Shown here: positions 16,774-25,546 of the stretch, piece after piece
How the letters are laid out: each line of letters opens with the position of its first letter
Numbering within the stretch: position 1 is the first letter of the stretch
Source: Tropicimonas marinistellae
GTDB lineage: Bacteria; Pseudomonadota; Alphaproteobacteria; Rhodobacterales; Rhodobacteraceae
Length of the DNA: 64,000 nucleotides
Direction of reading: 5' to 3'
Assembly: GCF_001509585.1 (NCBI RefSeq)
Contig: NZ_LNCI01000004.1
Span: forward strand, 248,001 to 312,000
Notes under the pieces: model-generated
Told to the model about the DNA's origin: nothing
Databases searched by the model: none
The model's input: the letters and a program-made list of their open reading frames with translations, nothing else
Program-made: the position numbers and the translations under genes

Positions 16774-17607
16774 ATGGCACGCGCAGTCTCGAACGGCATC
16801 AAGCTCCGCAACACCGCCATCGTCGGAACGCTTGGCTTCCTGATGTTCTTCCCGATCCTGTGGATCCTCATCCTATCGTTCAAGACCGAGGAAGACGCGA
16901 TCCGGGCGCCGCTGGAAGTCCTGTTCAGCTCCGGTTGGACGCTGGAGAGCTTCACCACGGTCCAGGAGCGATCCGATTACTTTAAGCACTTCACCAATTC
17001 GGTCGTGATCGCTGTCGGCTCCACGTTCTTCGGTATCCTGATCGCCGTTCCGGCGGCCTGGGCCATGGCCTTCGTACCGGCCAAGCACACCAAGAACGTG
17101 CTGATGTGGATGCTGTCCACCAAGATGCTGCCGCCGGTCGGCGTCCTGGTGCCGATATATCTCATCTTCCGGGATCTCGGCCTGCTCGACACGCGCATCG
17201 GACTCGTGATCGTGCTTATGCTGATGAACCTCCCGATCATCATCTGGATGCTCTACACCTACTTCACGGAGATCCCCGGCGAGATCCTTGAGGCTGCCCG
17301 CATGGACGGAGCGAACCTGCGCGAAGAGGTGCTCTACGTGCTGACACCGATGGCGATCCCCGGCATGGCCTCGACAGTTCTTCTGAACATTATCCTGGCT
17401 TGGAACGAGGCGTTCTGGACCCTGAACCTGACGGCCGCAAACGCCGCGCCACTGACGCAGTTTATCGCCAGCTATTCCAGCCCGGAGGGCTTGTTCTACG
17501 CCAAGCTCAGTGCCGCCTCGATCATGGCCATCGCACCGATCCTGATCATGGGCTGGTTCAGTCAGAAACAACTCGTCCGCGGCCTGACCTTCGGCGCCGT
17601 GAAGTAA
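16774..17607 (+). CDS. smoG: Sorbitol/mannitol-type ABC transporter permease 2
   Basis: This 277-residue, six-helix protein is of the MalG type. It has the signature EAARMDGANLREEV and the downstream TPMAIPGM segment that contacts the ATPase. It follows permease 1 with a 13-base gap containing GAGGAG. It forms the second half of the transmembrane channel. The C-terminal QKQLVRGLTFGAVK is the usual MalG-type ending. Confidence 0.9.
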   Translation: MARAVSNGIKLRNTAIVGTLGFLMFFPILWILILSFKTEEDAIRAPLEVLFSSGWTLESFTTVQERSDYFKHFTNSVVIAVGSTFFGILIAVPAAWAMAFVPAKHTKNVLMWMLSTKMLPPVGVLVPIYLIFRDLGLLDTRIGLVIVLMLMNLPIIIWMLYTYFTEIPGEILEAARMDGANLREEVLYVLTPMAIPGMASTVLLNIILAWNEAFWTLNLTAANAAPLTQFIASYSSPEGLFYAKLSAASIMAIAPILIMGWFSQKQLVRGLTFGAVK

Positions 17608-17628
17608 CAGAAGCAGAGGAACCGAACC

Positions 17629-18629
<1,001 letters not shown>

Positions 18630-18633
<4 letters not shown>

Positions 18634-19403
18634 CACGTCTGGCAGGAAAGAACGCACTCGTCACCGGGGGCGCACGCGGTATCGGCCGCGCGATCGTTGA
18701 GGCATTCGTGCGCGAGGGCGCGAAGGTCGCCGTGGCCGATCTGCTGGCAGATCAGGCAGAGGAAACCGCCGCGGCACTCGGCGACGCGGCAATGGCGGTC
18801 GAGATGAACGTAACCGACGCGGCCTCCATCGCATCCGGCGTCGCCGCGGTCGAGGCGAAGTGGGGCGGCATAGACATACTGGTGAACAACGCCGGCGTTT
18901 TCGATATGGCTCCGATTGCCGAGATCACGCCCGAAATGTACCGCCGACAGTTCGATGTGAATGTGGGCGGCACAATATTCGTTACTCAAAAGGTCGTGGA
19001 GGGAATGAAGACCCGCGGGAAAGGCGGCGCGATCATCAACTTCAGCTCGCAGGCCGGGCGGCGCGGAGAGCCGAATATCATTCTCTACTGCTCCACCAAG
19101 GCGGCAGTCATTTCCATAACGCAGTCGATGGCGCTGGAATTCGCCAAGGACAAGATCCGGGTGAATGCAATCGCTCCCGGCGTGATCGACACGCCGATGT
19201 GGGACGTGGTCGATGGGCTCTTCGCCAAGTACGACCACCTTCCCAAGGGTGAGAAGAAGAAACAGGTTGGGCTGGCCGTACCCCTTGGCCACATGGGCTC
19301 CCCGGACGAGATCGCCGATCCGGTGGTTTTCCTGGCTTCCGACGACGCCCGCTACGTGACGGCCCAAACGCTGAACGTCGATGGCGGGAACTGGATGAGC
19401 TGA
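18630..19403 (+). CDS. smoS: Short-chain polyol (sorbitol/galactitol) dehydrogenase
   Basis: This 257-residue classical SDR has the cofactor motif TGGARGIG (residues 12-19), NNAG at about 88, and catalytic Ser (NFSSQAG), Tyr and Lys (YCSTK). The closing NVDGGNWMS is typical of R. sphaeroides-type sorbitol dehydrogenase. That enzyme oxidises sorbitol to fructose and is also reported to oxidise galactitol to D-tagatose. A galactitol activity would feed the tagatose kinase and GatZ-like genes 4 kb downstream. Translationally coupled to the ATPase gene by an ATGA overlap. Confidence 0.87.
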
Positions 19404-19445
19404 CCGCGGCCCCCGGCAGGGCCCTACGAATTGAAGGAGACTAAG

Positions 19446-20918
19446 GTGATCGACCTGCGCAATTCCAATCTGGATGCGCTGCCTGAAGGCGTGCGCGTTC
19501 CGACCTACGACCGGAGCAGCCTGACACCCGGAATCGTACATATCGGACTCGGCAATTTCCACCGGGCGCATCAATCATGGTATCTGCACCGGCTGTTCGA
19601 GGCGGGACTGAACCACGATTGGGCAATTATCGGAGCGGGCGTGCGTCCCGAAGATGCCACGATGCGCGAGAAACTCGCCGCACAGGATTTCCTGACGACG
19701 CTGATCGAACTGGATCCCAAAGGCAGTTCAGCCGAAGTGGTCGGCTCCATGATCGGCTACGTGCCCTACGATCCCGAAAACCGCCCGCTCATCGCACAGA
19801 TCGCAAAGCCGGAAATCCGCATCGTCTCTCTGACTGTCACCGAAGGCGGCTATTTCATAGATCCGGCCACAGGTGGTTTCGATGCATCGGACCCGCAGAT
19901 TTGCCACGATGCGGAAGACCCAGAAACACCCGCGACGGCCTTCGGAGCAATCGTTGCCGCGCTGAAGCAACGACGGTCTGCAGGCACCGGTCCGCTTACA
20001 TTGCAATGCTGCGACAACCTCCAGGCCAATGGGGACGTGCTGCGCCAAACGGTGGTCTCTCTCGCTCGCCTGTCAGATGGCGACCTCGCCGACTGGATCG
20101 AAGCAGAATGTACTTTCCCCAACGCCATGGTGGATTGCATCGTCCCGGCGACCGGCCCGAAGGAGCTTGCACTGGCCGAAGAATTCGGCATCGCCGACCA
20201 GGCCCCGGTAACGCACGAGAACTTCCGCCAATGGGTCATCGAGGAGAAGTTCTGTGCCGGACGGCCGGAATGGGAAAAGGTCGGCGCAACCATCACCGGC
20301 GACGTCCACGATTTCGAGCGCATGAAGATCCGGATGCTCAACGGCGGGCACCAGGTCATTGCCGACCTGGGTGAGTTGCTGTCGATTGAAACGATTTCGG
20401 GCACGATGGAGCATGCCGGGATTCGTGCCGTCTTCGAAAAAGTCGAGCGCGAGGAGATCATGCCCCACGTGAAGCCCGTTCCCGGCTACACGCCAGCGGA
20501 ATACCTCGAACTGCTGATCTCCCGTTTCGGCAATCCGATGATCGTGGACACCACCCGGCGTGTCGCCTTCGATGGCTCGAGTCGGCACCCGGGATTTCTG
20601 CTTGGCAGTGTCCGCGACGGGTTGGCGGCAGGCACCGCGACTGACGGGTTGGCGTTCATCTCGGCGGCCTGGGCACGCTACTGTGCCGGCACTCGACCGG
20701 ATGGCAGCACCATTGCACCCAACGACCCATTCTGGAGCGAGCTGCAACCGCGTGCGCTCAAAGCGAAGGAAGATCCGGGAGTCTGGCTCGCCATGCAGCA
20801 GACCTATGGCGAATTGGCCGAAGTTCCCGCGTTTTCAGATGCCTTTTCGCGGTGGTTGCAGATGATCTGGAATGAGGGGGTCGAGGCGGCAATGGACACT
20901 TATCTGGGCCGCCGATGA
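19446..20918 (+). CDS. mtlK: Mannitol 2-dehydrogenase (polyol-specific long-chain dehydrogenase)
   Basis: The 490-residue protein has the N-terminal Rossmann block IVHIGLGNFHRAHQ and the family signature KIRMLNGGHQ around residue 300. The latter carries the catalytic Lys and the Asn/His that polarise the substrate hydroxyl. It converts D-mannitol (and often D-arabitol or sorbitol) to the 2-ketose with NAD. I place the start at GTG 19446, six bases after AAGGAG; the TTG at 19431 overlaps that element and is unlikely. It is the last plus-strand gene of the operon and is followed by a hairpin. Confidence 0.93.
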   Translation: MIDLRNSNLDALPEGVRVPTYDRSSLTPGIVHIGLGNFHRAHQSWYLHRLFEAGLNHDWAIIGAGVRPEDATMREKLAAQDFLTTLIELDPKGSSAEVVGSMIGYVPYDPENRPLIAQIAKPEIRIVSLTVTEGGYFIDPATGGFDASDPQICHDAEDPETPATAFGAIVAALKQRRSAGTGPLTLQCCDNLQANGDVLRQTVVSLARLSDGDLADWIEAECTFPNAMVDCIVPATGPKELALAEEFGIADQAPVTHENFRQWVIEEKFCAGRPEWEKVGATITGDVHDFERMKIRMLNGGHQVIADLGELLSIETISGTMEHAGIRAVFEKVEREEIMPHVKPVPGYTPAEYLELLISRFGNPMIVDTTRRVAFDGSSRHPGFLLGSVRDGLAAGTATDGLAFISAAWARYCAGTRPDGSTIAPNDPFWSELQPRALKAKEDPGVWLAMQQTYGELAEVPAFSDAFSRWLQMIWNEGVEAAMDTYLGRR

Positions 20919-20945
20919 GCCGCAGGCGCAATCATTATCCGTCGG

Positions 20946-20973
20946 GAGCCGACCCCGCTTGAGGGGTCAGCTC
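20946..20973. terminator. Hairpin between the convergent mtlK and zinc dehydrogenase genes
   Basis: The stem GAGCCGACCCC / GGGGTCAGCTC has one mismatch and a 6-base loop, 27 bases after the mtlK stop. No U-run is visible on either side, so it may act as a weak bidirectional terminator. Confidence 0.5.
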
Positions 20974-21039
20974 CAATTCAGAGAGGACGCATTTCGAAAG
21001 GAGCGGCCGCGCCGCGACCCGTCGCGTCGAAATCGCTGA

Positions 21040-22038
21040 TCAGAACACGGCCTGAACCTTCATCCGGCCATCGCCGCCGCCCATGGTGGTCATCTTCTCG
21101 AGCGCCTCATCAAGATCTACCCTGTGGGAAACCACCTGCTCTATCGCAGGGCCGGCGGCGCGGATGGCGTCGATTGCATTGGGGATATCGGCGCGAGCCA
21201 ACGAATGAGCCCCGGCAATACGGATCTGCCGGCGAAAAATCTCGAAGGGCGAGAGGCTGATCCGGTCCGCTTGCGGATAAACCGAAAAGAAGAGCGCCTT
21301 GCCGCCCGTGGCCACCTGGGCGATCATCGATTCTGCCACTTTCGAAAGACCCGTCGCATCGGCCACAAAGTCGTGGCTTTGGCGCAATGCCTTGCAGGCG
21401 TCGCTATCCGCGTGCAACGCGGCAAATCCCATGGACTGTACCATCTCAAGCTTCCGCTCCGCCACGTCCACAACGGTTACATCCCCGATCCCCTGCCCCT
21501 TGAGACCAAACGCAATGAGCATCCCCATGGGACCGGCTCCGAAGACCAGGGCATTCGTCACGTTGTCCAGACCTGTCGCACGGATCCCGTTGAGCGCGCA
21601 GCCCATGGGCTCGGCGAGTGCGGCCACCGCAAAGTCCAGATCGCCGATTGCGTGCAGTTTGCTGGCCGCAACGGCGACAAGCGGTTCGAAGCCTCCGTTT
21701 ACGGTTACCCCATAGGCACCGAGCTGATCGCAGAGATTGGGCATCCCCGCCCTGCAATAGCGGCACGTTTCGCAAGCCAGGTTCGGATCGATGACGACCC
21801 TGTCGCCTTCAGAAAACCCGGTCACGCCGGCCCCAACCGCCAGCACCACCCCCGAAAACTCGTGACCGGGAACGACCGGAAACGCGTCGCGGCCATAGTT
21901 GCCGATCAGAATGTCGTGGTCGGTGTGGCAAATACCCGATGCGCGCACGTTGACGAGCACCTCCCCCGGCCCTGCCACGGGCTCCGGAACATCCGCAACC
22001 GTCGCGGCGTTGCGACCGGTAAACAGAATTGCCTTCAT
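21040..22038 (-). CDS. Zinc-dependent medium-chain alcohol/polyol dehydrogenase
   Basis: This 332-residue MDR protein has the catalytic zinc ligands in SGICHTDHDI (Cys37) and PGHEFSG (His-Glu). The structural zinc cysteines are in ACETCRYCRAGMPNLC, and the Rossmann motif is GAGPMG. It resembles sorbitol/xylitol/L-threonine-type dehydrogenases. It is the downstream partner of the lacI gene, 52 bases apart on the minus strand, so it likely belongs to the same regulon. It probably oxidises a secondary alcohol of a polyol to a ketose; exact substrate unknown. Confidence 0.85.
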   Translation of the reverse strand: MKAILFTGRNAATVADVPEPVAGPGEVLVNVRASGICHTDHDILIGNYGRDAFPVVPGHEFSGVVLAVGAGVTGFSEGDRVVIDPNLACETCRYCRAGMPNLCDQLGAYGVTVNGGFEPLVAVAASKLHAIGDLDFAVAALAEPMGCALNGIRATGLDNVTNALVFGAGPMGMLIAFGLKGQGIGDVTVVDVAERKLEMVQSMGFAALHADSDACKALRQSHDFVADATGLSKVAESMIAQVATGGKALFFSVYPQADRISLSPFEIFRRQIRIAGAHSLARADIPNAIDAIRAAGPAIEQVVSHRVDLDEALEKMTTMGGGDGRMKVQAVF

Positions 22039-22090
22039 TGTTCGTCCTCCTAGTCACGCCAGCATCGCGGGTCGGCAAATACCTCTGCGC

Positions 22091-23116
22091 TCAGGCCGAG
22101 GCGCGCCGTATCAAACGCAAGGGCAGTCGGGTCTGGCTGCCCGAAAACTCTGCACCGACCTCCCGCTCCATCCTGTCGAGGATGATCTCAACCGCCTTCT
22201 GAGACAGCTTCTCGTAGTCCTGCGCGACGGTTGTCAGCGACGGGTTGATGAATTCGGAAATCGGGTAGTTGTCGTTTCCAGCGACGCGCAGATCGCTCTC
22301 CGAACTGGCGCCAACCGTCAGACCCCGCTCACTGGCAGCCGCGATGACGCCGAATGCGCAGCGGTCGGACGCGCAGAGCACCGTCGTGGAAGGAAAACCG
22401 CCTTGCGCGAACCGGTCACGCGCGATGTCGCGCCCCTGACGTTCGAAGTTCCAGTCGCTATAGGGGTTTTCGATGACCATGGGCTGCTGGCCCTTTGCAC
22501 ACATGGCCCGGTTATATCCCTCCAGCCGTTCCGCCGCGGTGGAGTTCACTTTCGGCATGGCGATGAAACACGGCGGCGAGCCACTTTCGCAGAGATATTC
22601 CGTGATCAGTCGCATTCCCTGGACGTGGTCCGACGAAAGGAACGAGAACGACCCTTCGACATAGCTGTCAAACAGGAGCAAGGGGACTTCACGCCCCAGT
22701 TTCCGGATAAGAACTGCATCGGACGCCGCCCCGAGCGGAGACAGGATCAATCCGCCAATATTCAGCGACCGCATCATCTCGATACATTCGATTTCCGTTT
22801 CCGCGTCCCCGTGTGAACTCTGCACCAATGTCCTGTGCCCGGCATCGCGGCAGCTATTCTCGATGTGCCGAATAATCTCGGCGTAGAATGGATCGGTGAA
22901 ATAGGGGACGACGATACCGACAGTTTTCGGATTTCGCCGGTTTTGATTGGTCGCCAGGAAGCTTGGCCGGTAGTCGAAACGCTCCAGCGCCTGCTCGATT
23001 TTCGCCCGGGTGGATGCTCGCACACTCTGGGGATCGTTGAAGTACTTCGACACGGTCGGGCGCGAAAGCCCCGTTGCGGCGGAAAACTCCTCCATGTTGC
23101 GCAGTTTTTTCGACAT
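22091..23116 (-). CDS. LacI-family transcriptional regulator
   Basis: The 341-residue protein has an N-terminal helix-turn-helix (FSAATGLSRPTVSKYFNDPQ), a hinge (SVRASTRAKIEQALERFDYRPS) and a periplasmic-binding-protein-like effector domain with TVGIVVPYFTDPFYAEI. The C-terminus ends PLRLIRRASA. It is divergent from the tagatose-type kinase gene and upstream of the zinc dehydrogenase gene, so it likely senses a sugar, polyol or sugar phosphate and represses both directions. The ATG at 23116 starts the standard family N-terminus. Confidence 0.92.
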   Translation of the reverse strand: MSKKLRNMEEFSAATGLSRPTVSKYFNDPQSVRASTRAKIEQALERFDYRPSFLATNQNRRNPKTVGIVVPYFTDPFYAEIIRHIENSCRDAGHRTLVQSSHGDAETEIECIEMMRSLNIGGLILSPLGAASDAVLIRKLGREVPLLLFDSYVEGSFSFLSSDHVQGMRLITEYLCESGSPPCFIAMPKVNSTAAERLEGYNRAMCAKGQQPMVIENPYSDWNFERQGRDIARDRFAQGGFPSTTVLCASDRCAFGVIAAASERGLTVGASSESDLRVAGNDNYPISEFINPSLTTVAQDYEKLSQKAVEIILDRMEREVGAEFSGSQTRLPLRLIRRASA

Positions 23117-23182
23117 ATCTTGCGTCCGTTAGATCTTGAGTTTTGCGGCAACCGCATCCTCCCCCGGAACTTCAACTCTTGC

Positions 23183-23205
23183 ACTTTATTTATCGCGCGT
23201 AAAGT
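23183..23205. promoter_or_regulatory. Candidate regulator-binding inverted repeat between lacI and the kinase gene
   Basis: ACTTTA (23183-23188) and TAAAGT (23200-23205) form a 6-bp inverted repeat around a CGCGCG core. It lies 66 bases upstream of the lacI start and 60 bases upstream of the kinase start. Its position and CG-centred core fit a LacI-type operator. This is inferred by eye. Confidence 0.45.
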
Positions 23206-23265
23206 TTTGTCTTGCGGGCAGGCAGCGGTTGGGGCACCGTGGGCGTGCTTTCCTGGGAGGCGGTA

Positions 23266-24210
23266 ATGACTTCAAAGATCGTGACGCTTGGTGAAATCCT
23301 TGCGGAGATCATGGCCGATGTCCCCGGTATGGGATTCCTGGAGCCGATTGCGCTGACCGGCCCGTTTCCCTCCGGGGCTCCTGCGATATTCATCAGCCAG
23401 GCAGCCCGTATGGGCGCCCCGACGGCCTATGTCTCGGCTGTCGGCAACGATGACTTCGGACGCCTGAACATTGCCCGGCTGAAGGCGGACGGAGTCGACG
23501 TGTCCGCGGTGCGGGTCGATGAGCAACTGCCTACCGGCCACGCATTCGTCCGATATCGCCCCGACGGTAATCGCGACTTCGTTTACAATATCACCCATTC
23601 GGCCAGTGGAACGGTGCGCATGACCCCGGAAGCGGAGAGGGCTTTCGCCGAAGCCGGGCACTTGCACGTGGTGGGGAACTCGATGTTCACAGCAGACCTG
23701 CGCCAAATGGCGGAGCAGGCAGCGAGGGAGATCAAGTCACGTGGCGGCACCGTTTCTTTCGACCCTAATCTTCGCAAGGAGATGCTGAGCCAGCCCGGGC
23801 TTCAGAAAGCAATTGAGAACGTGCTTGAATACACCGATCTCTTCCTTCCGTCCGGCGATGAGGTTTTCCTCGGAGTCGAAACGGACAACGCGGAGGAAGC
23901 CATTGCCGAACACCTGGCGCGTGGAGTGAAGGCGGTTGTCCACAAGCGCGGAAGCGAAGGCGCGAGCTACTTCGACGGAACGCAAACACTGCGACAGGCG
24001 CCATTTCCTGCTGACGAAGTCGATCCCACCGGCGCGGGGGATTGCTTCGGCGGTGCTTTCGTTTCGCTCTGGACCGCTGGCACGGATCCGGCAGAAGCGC
24101 TGCGTCTGGCCGCTGCCGCAGGCGCGCTCGCGGTGATGAAACGCGGGCCAATGTCCGGAGCAGAAACCGCAGATGTGGTGCGCGCCTTCGCCGACCAACA
24201 CGGGAGCTGA
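23266..24210 (+). CDS. PfkB-family sugar kinase, probable tagatose kinase
   Basis: This 314-residue ribokinase-fold protein has the N-terminal VTLGEILAEIMAD, the substrate block FPSGAPAIFISQAARMG and the catalytic signature EVDPTGAGDCFGGAF near residue 260. It is followed by a GatZ/KbaZ-like gene, a pairing known from galactitol/tagatose pathways in Agrobacterium-type bacteria where tagatose is phosphorylated to D-tagatose 6-phosphate. The ATG at 23266 has GGGAGG upstream. The substrate assignment rests on gene context. Confidence 0.8.
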   Translation: MTSKIVTLGEILAEIMADVPGMGFLEPIALTGPFPSGAPAIFISQAARMGAPTAYVSAVGNDDFGRLNIARLKADGVDVSAVRVDEQLPTGHAFVRYRPDGNRDFVYNITHSASGTVRMTPEAERAFAEAGHLHVVGNSMFTADLRQMAEQAAREIKSRGGTVSFDPNLRKEMLSQPGLQKAIENVLEYTDLFLPSGDEVFLGVETDNAEEAIAEHLARGVKAVVHKRGSEGASYFDGTQTLRQAPFPADEVDPTGAGDCFGGAFVSLWTAGTDPAEALRLAAAAGALAVMKRGPMSGAETADVVRAFADQHGS

Positions 24211-24214
24211 CGCA

Positions 24215-25459
24215 ATGGCTAATCCACTACTGTCCCTTGGCCGCGACCCTCGCGGTATCGTCTCGGTCTGCACCGCCCACCCTGTCGCGATTGCAGCCGC
24301 GCTTGAGGAAGCACAGGCGCATGGCCAGTACGCCCTGATCGAGGCAACCTGCAATCAGGTCAACCACGATGGCGGCTATACCGGAATGAAGCCGGCGGAA
24401 TTCATTGCATTGGTCAAGGGGATTTCACAGGAAATCGGGTTTCCCGAGGAGAAGCTGATCTTCGGCGGCGATCACCTTGGTCCGAATCCATGGCGACACC
24501 TGCCGGCCGACGAGGCAATGGCTGAAGCCAAGACGATGATGGCCGCCTATGTCGAAGCGGGATTCCGCAAGCTGCACCTGGATTGCTCCATGGGCTGCCG
24601 CGACGAACCCGTCGCACTCGATGACGCGACGACCGCGGCGCGTGCCGCGGAGCTTTGCGCGGTGGCCGAGGAGATAGCGAATGACGGGATCTACATCATC
24701 GGCACCGAGATCCCGCCACCGGGCGGGGCACACGAGGAAATCGACGCACTGAAGCCAACCGCGCCGGCGGCGGTGCTGGAAACCTACGGGATCCACGCCC
24801 GCGTTTTCACCGATGCGGGCCTGGCAGAGGCTTTCGAGCGTGTCATCGCCATTGTGGTTCAGCCGGGGGTGGAGTCAGCACAGATGAGCGTTGTGCTTTA
24901 TGATCCCTCCGCAGCGCGCGACCTCGTCGCGACGCTGCCCGGCATGCCCGGCCTGGTGTTCGAGGCGCACTCGACGGACTACCAGACCGGGACGGCGCTG
25001 AAGGCGCTGGTCGAGGATGGGTTCGGCATTCTCAAGGTCGGTCCCTGCCTGACTTTCGCGGTGCGAGAGGCGCTTTACGGTATGGAAATGGCCTGCCGAG
25101 AGATGGACGGTGGCCCGCTTGCCTTGCGCCAGACGATGGAAGACCTGATGCAGGCTGACCCCGGCGCTTTGAGGGAACATGTCCACGGCGATGAGACACA
25201 GCGCGCAAGCCAGCGTCACTTTGGCCTGTCCGACCGTATCCGGTATTATTGGCCAAACGCCAAGGCACAGGCGGCCGTTGCGGACCTTTACGCCCGATGC
25301 CAAAAGGTTCGCCCGCCCATCGGAGTAGTCAGCCAGTACGTCGGCGCCGGCCTTGTGAACGAGGCTCTCGGCGCGGGAGATGATCTCTTCGATGCCGAAG
25401 CTCTTGCCCGACGCGCAGCGCGCCGGATGGTAAGACCGTGGTATGATGCCTGCAAGTGA
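24215..25459 (+). CDS. GatZ/KbaZ family protein, probable D-tagatose 6-phosphate 4-epimerase
   Basis: The 414-residue protein has the COG4573 blocks: SVCTAHPVAIAAALEEA, LIEATCNQVNHDGGYTGM, FGGDHLGPNPW, HLDCSMG, GTEIPPPGGA and VFEAHSTDYQ. In E. coli GatZ/KbaZ are accessory subunits of tagatose-bisphosphate aldolases. Homologues next to a tagatose kinase in Agrobacterium have been shown to epimerise D-tagatose 6-phosphate to D-fructose 6-phosphate. No GatY/KbaY aldolase is in this window, which favours the epimerase role. The start ATG follows the kinase stop by 4 bases. Confidence 0.85.
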   Translation: MANPLLSLGRDPRGIVSVCTAHPVAIAAALEEAQAHGQYALIEATCNQVNHDGGYTGMKPAEFIALVKGISQEIGFPEEKLIFGGDHLGPNPWRHLPADEAMAEAKTMMAAYVEAGFRKLHLDCSMGCRDEPVALDDATTAARAAELCAVAEEIANDGIYIIGTEIPPPGGAHEEIDALKPTAPAAVLETYGIHARVFTDAGLAEAFERVIAIVVQPGVESAQMSVVLYDPSAARDLVATLPGMPGLVFEAHSTDYQTGTALKALVEDGFGILKVGPCLTFAVREALYGMEMACREMDGGPLALRQTMEDLMQADPGALREHVHGDETQRASQRHFGLSDRIRYYWPNAKAQAAVADLYARCQKVRPPIGVVSQYVGAGLVNEALGAGDDLFDAEALARRAARRMVRPWYDACK

Positions 25460-25546
25460 CCTCACCACCCGGCAGATAAATGCATGCGGGTCCGGGATCT
25501 AGTTCCGGCCCACCACCCCAAGGAACAATCCAAGAGGCCCTCTCAG

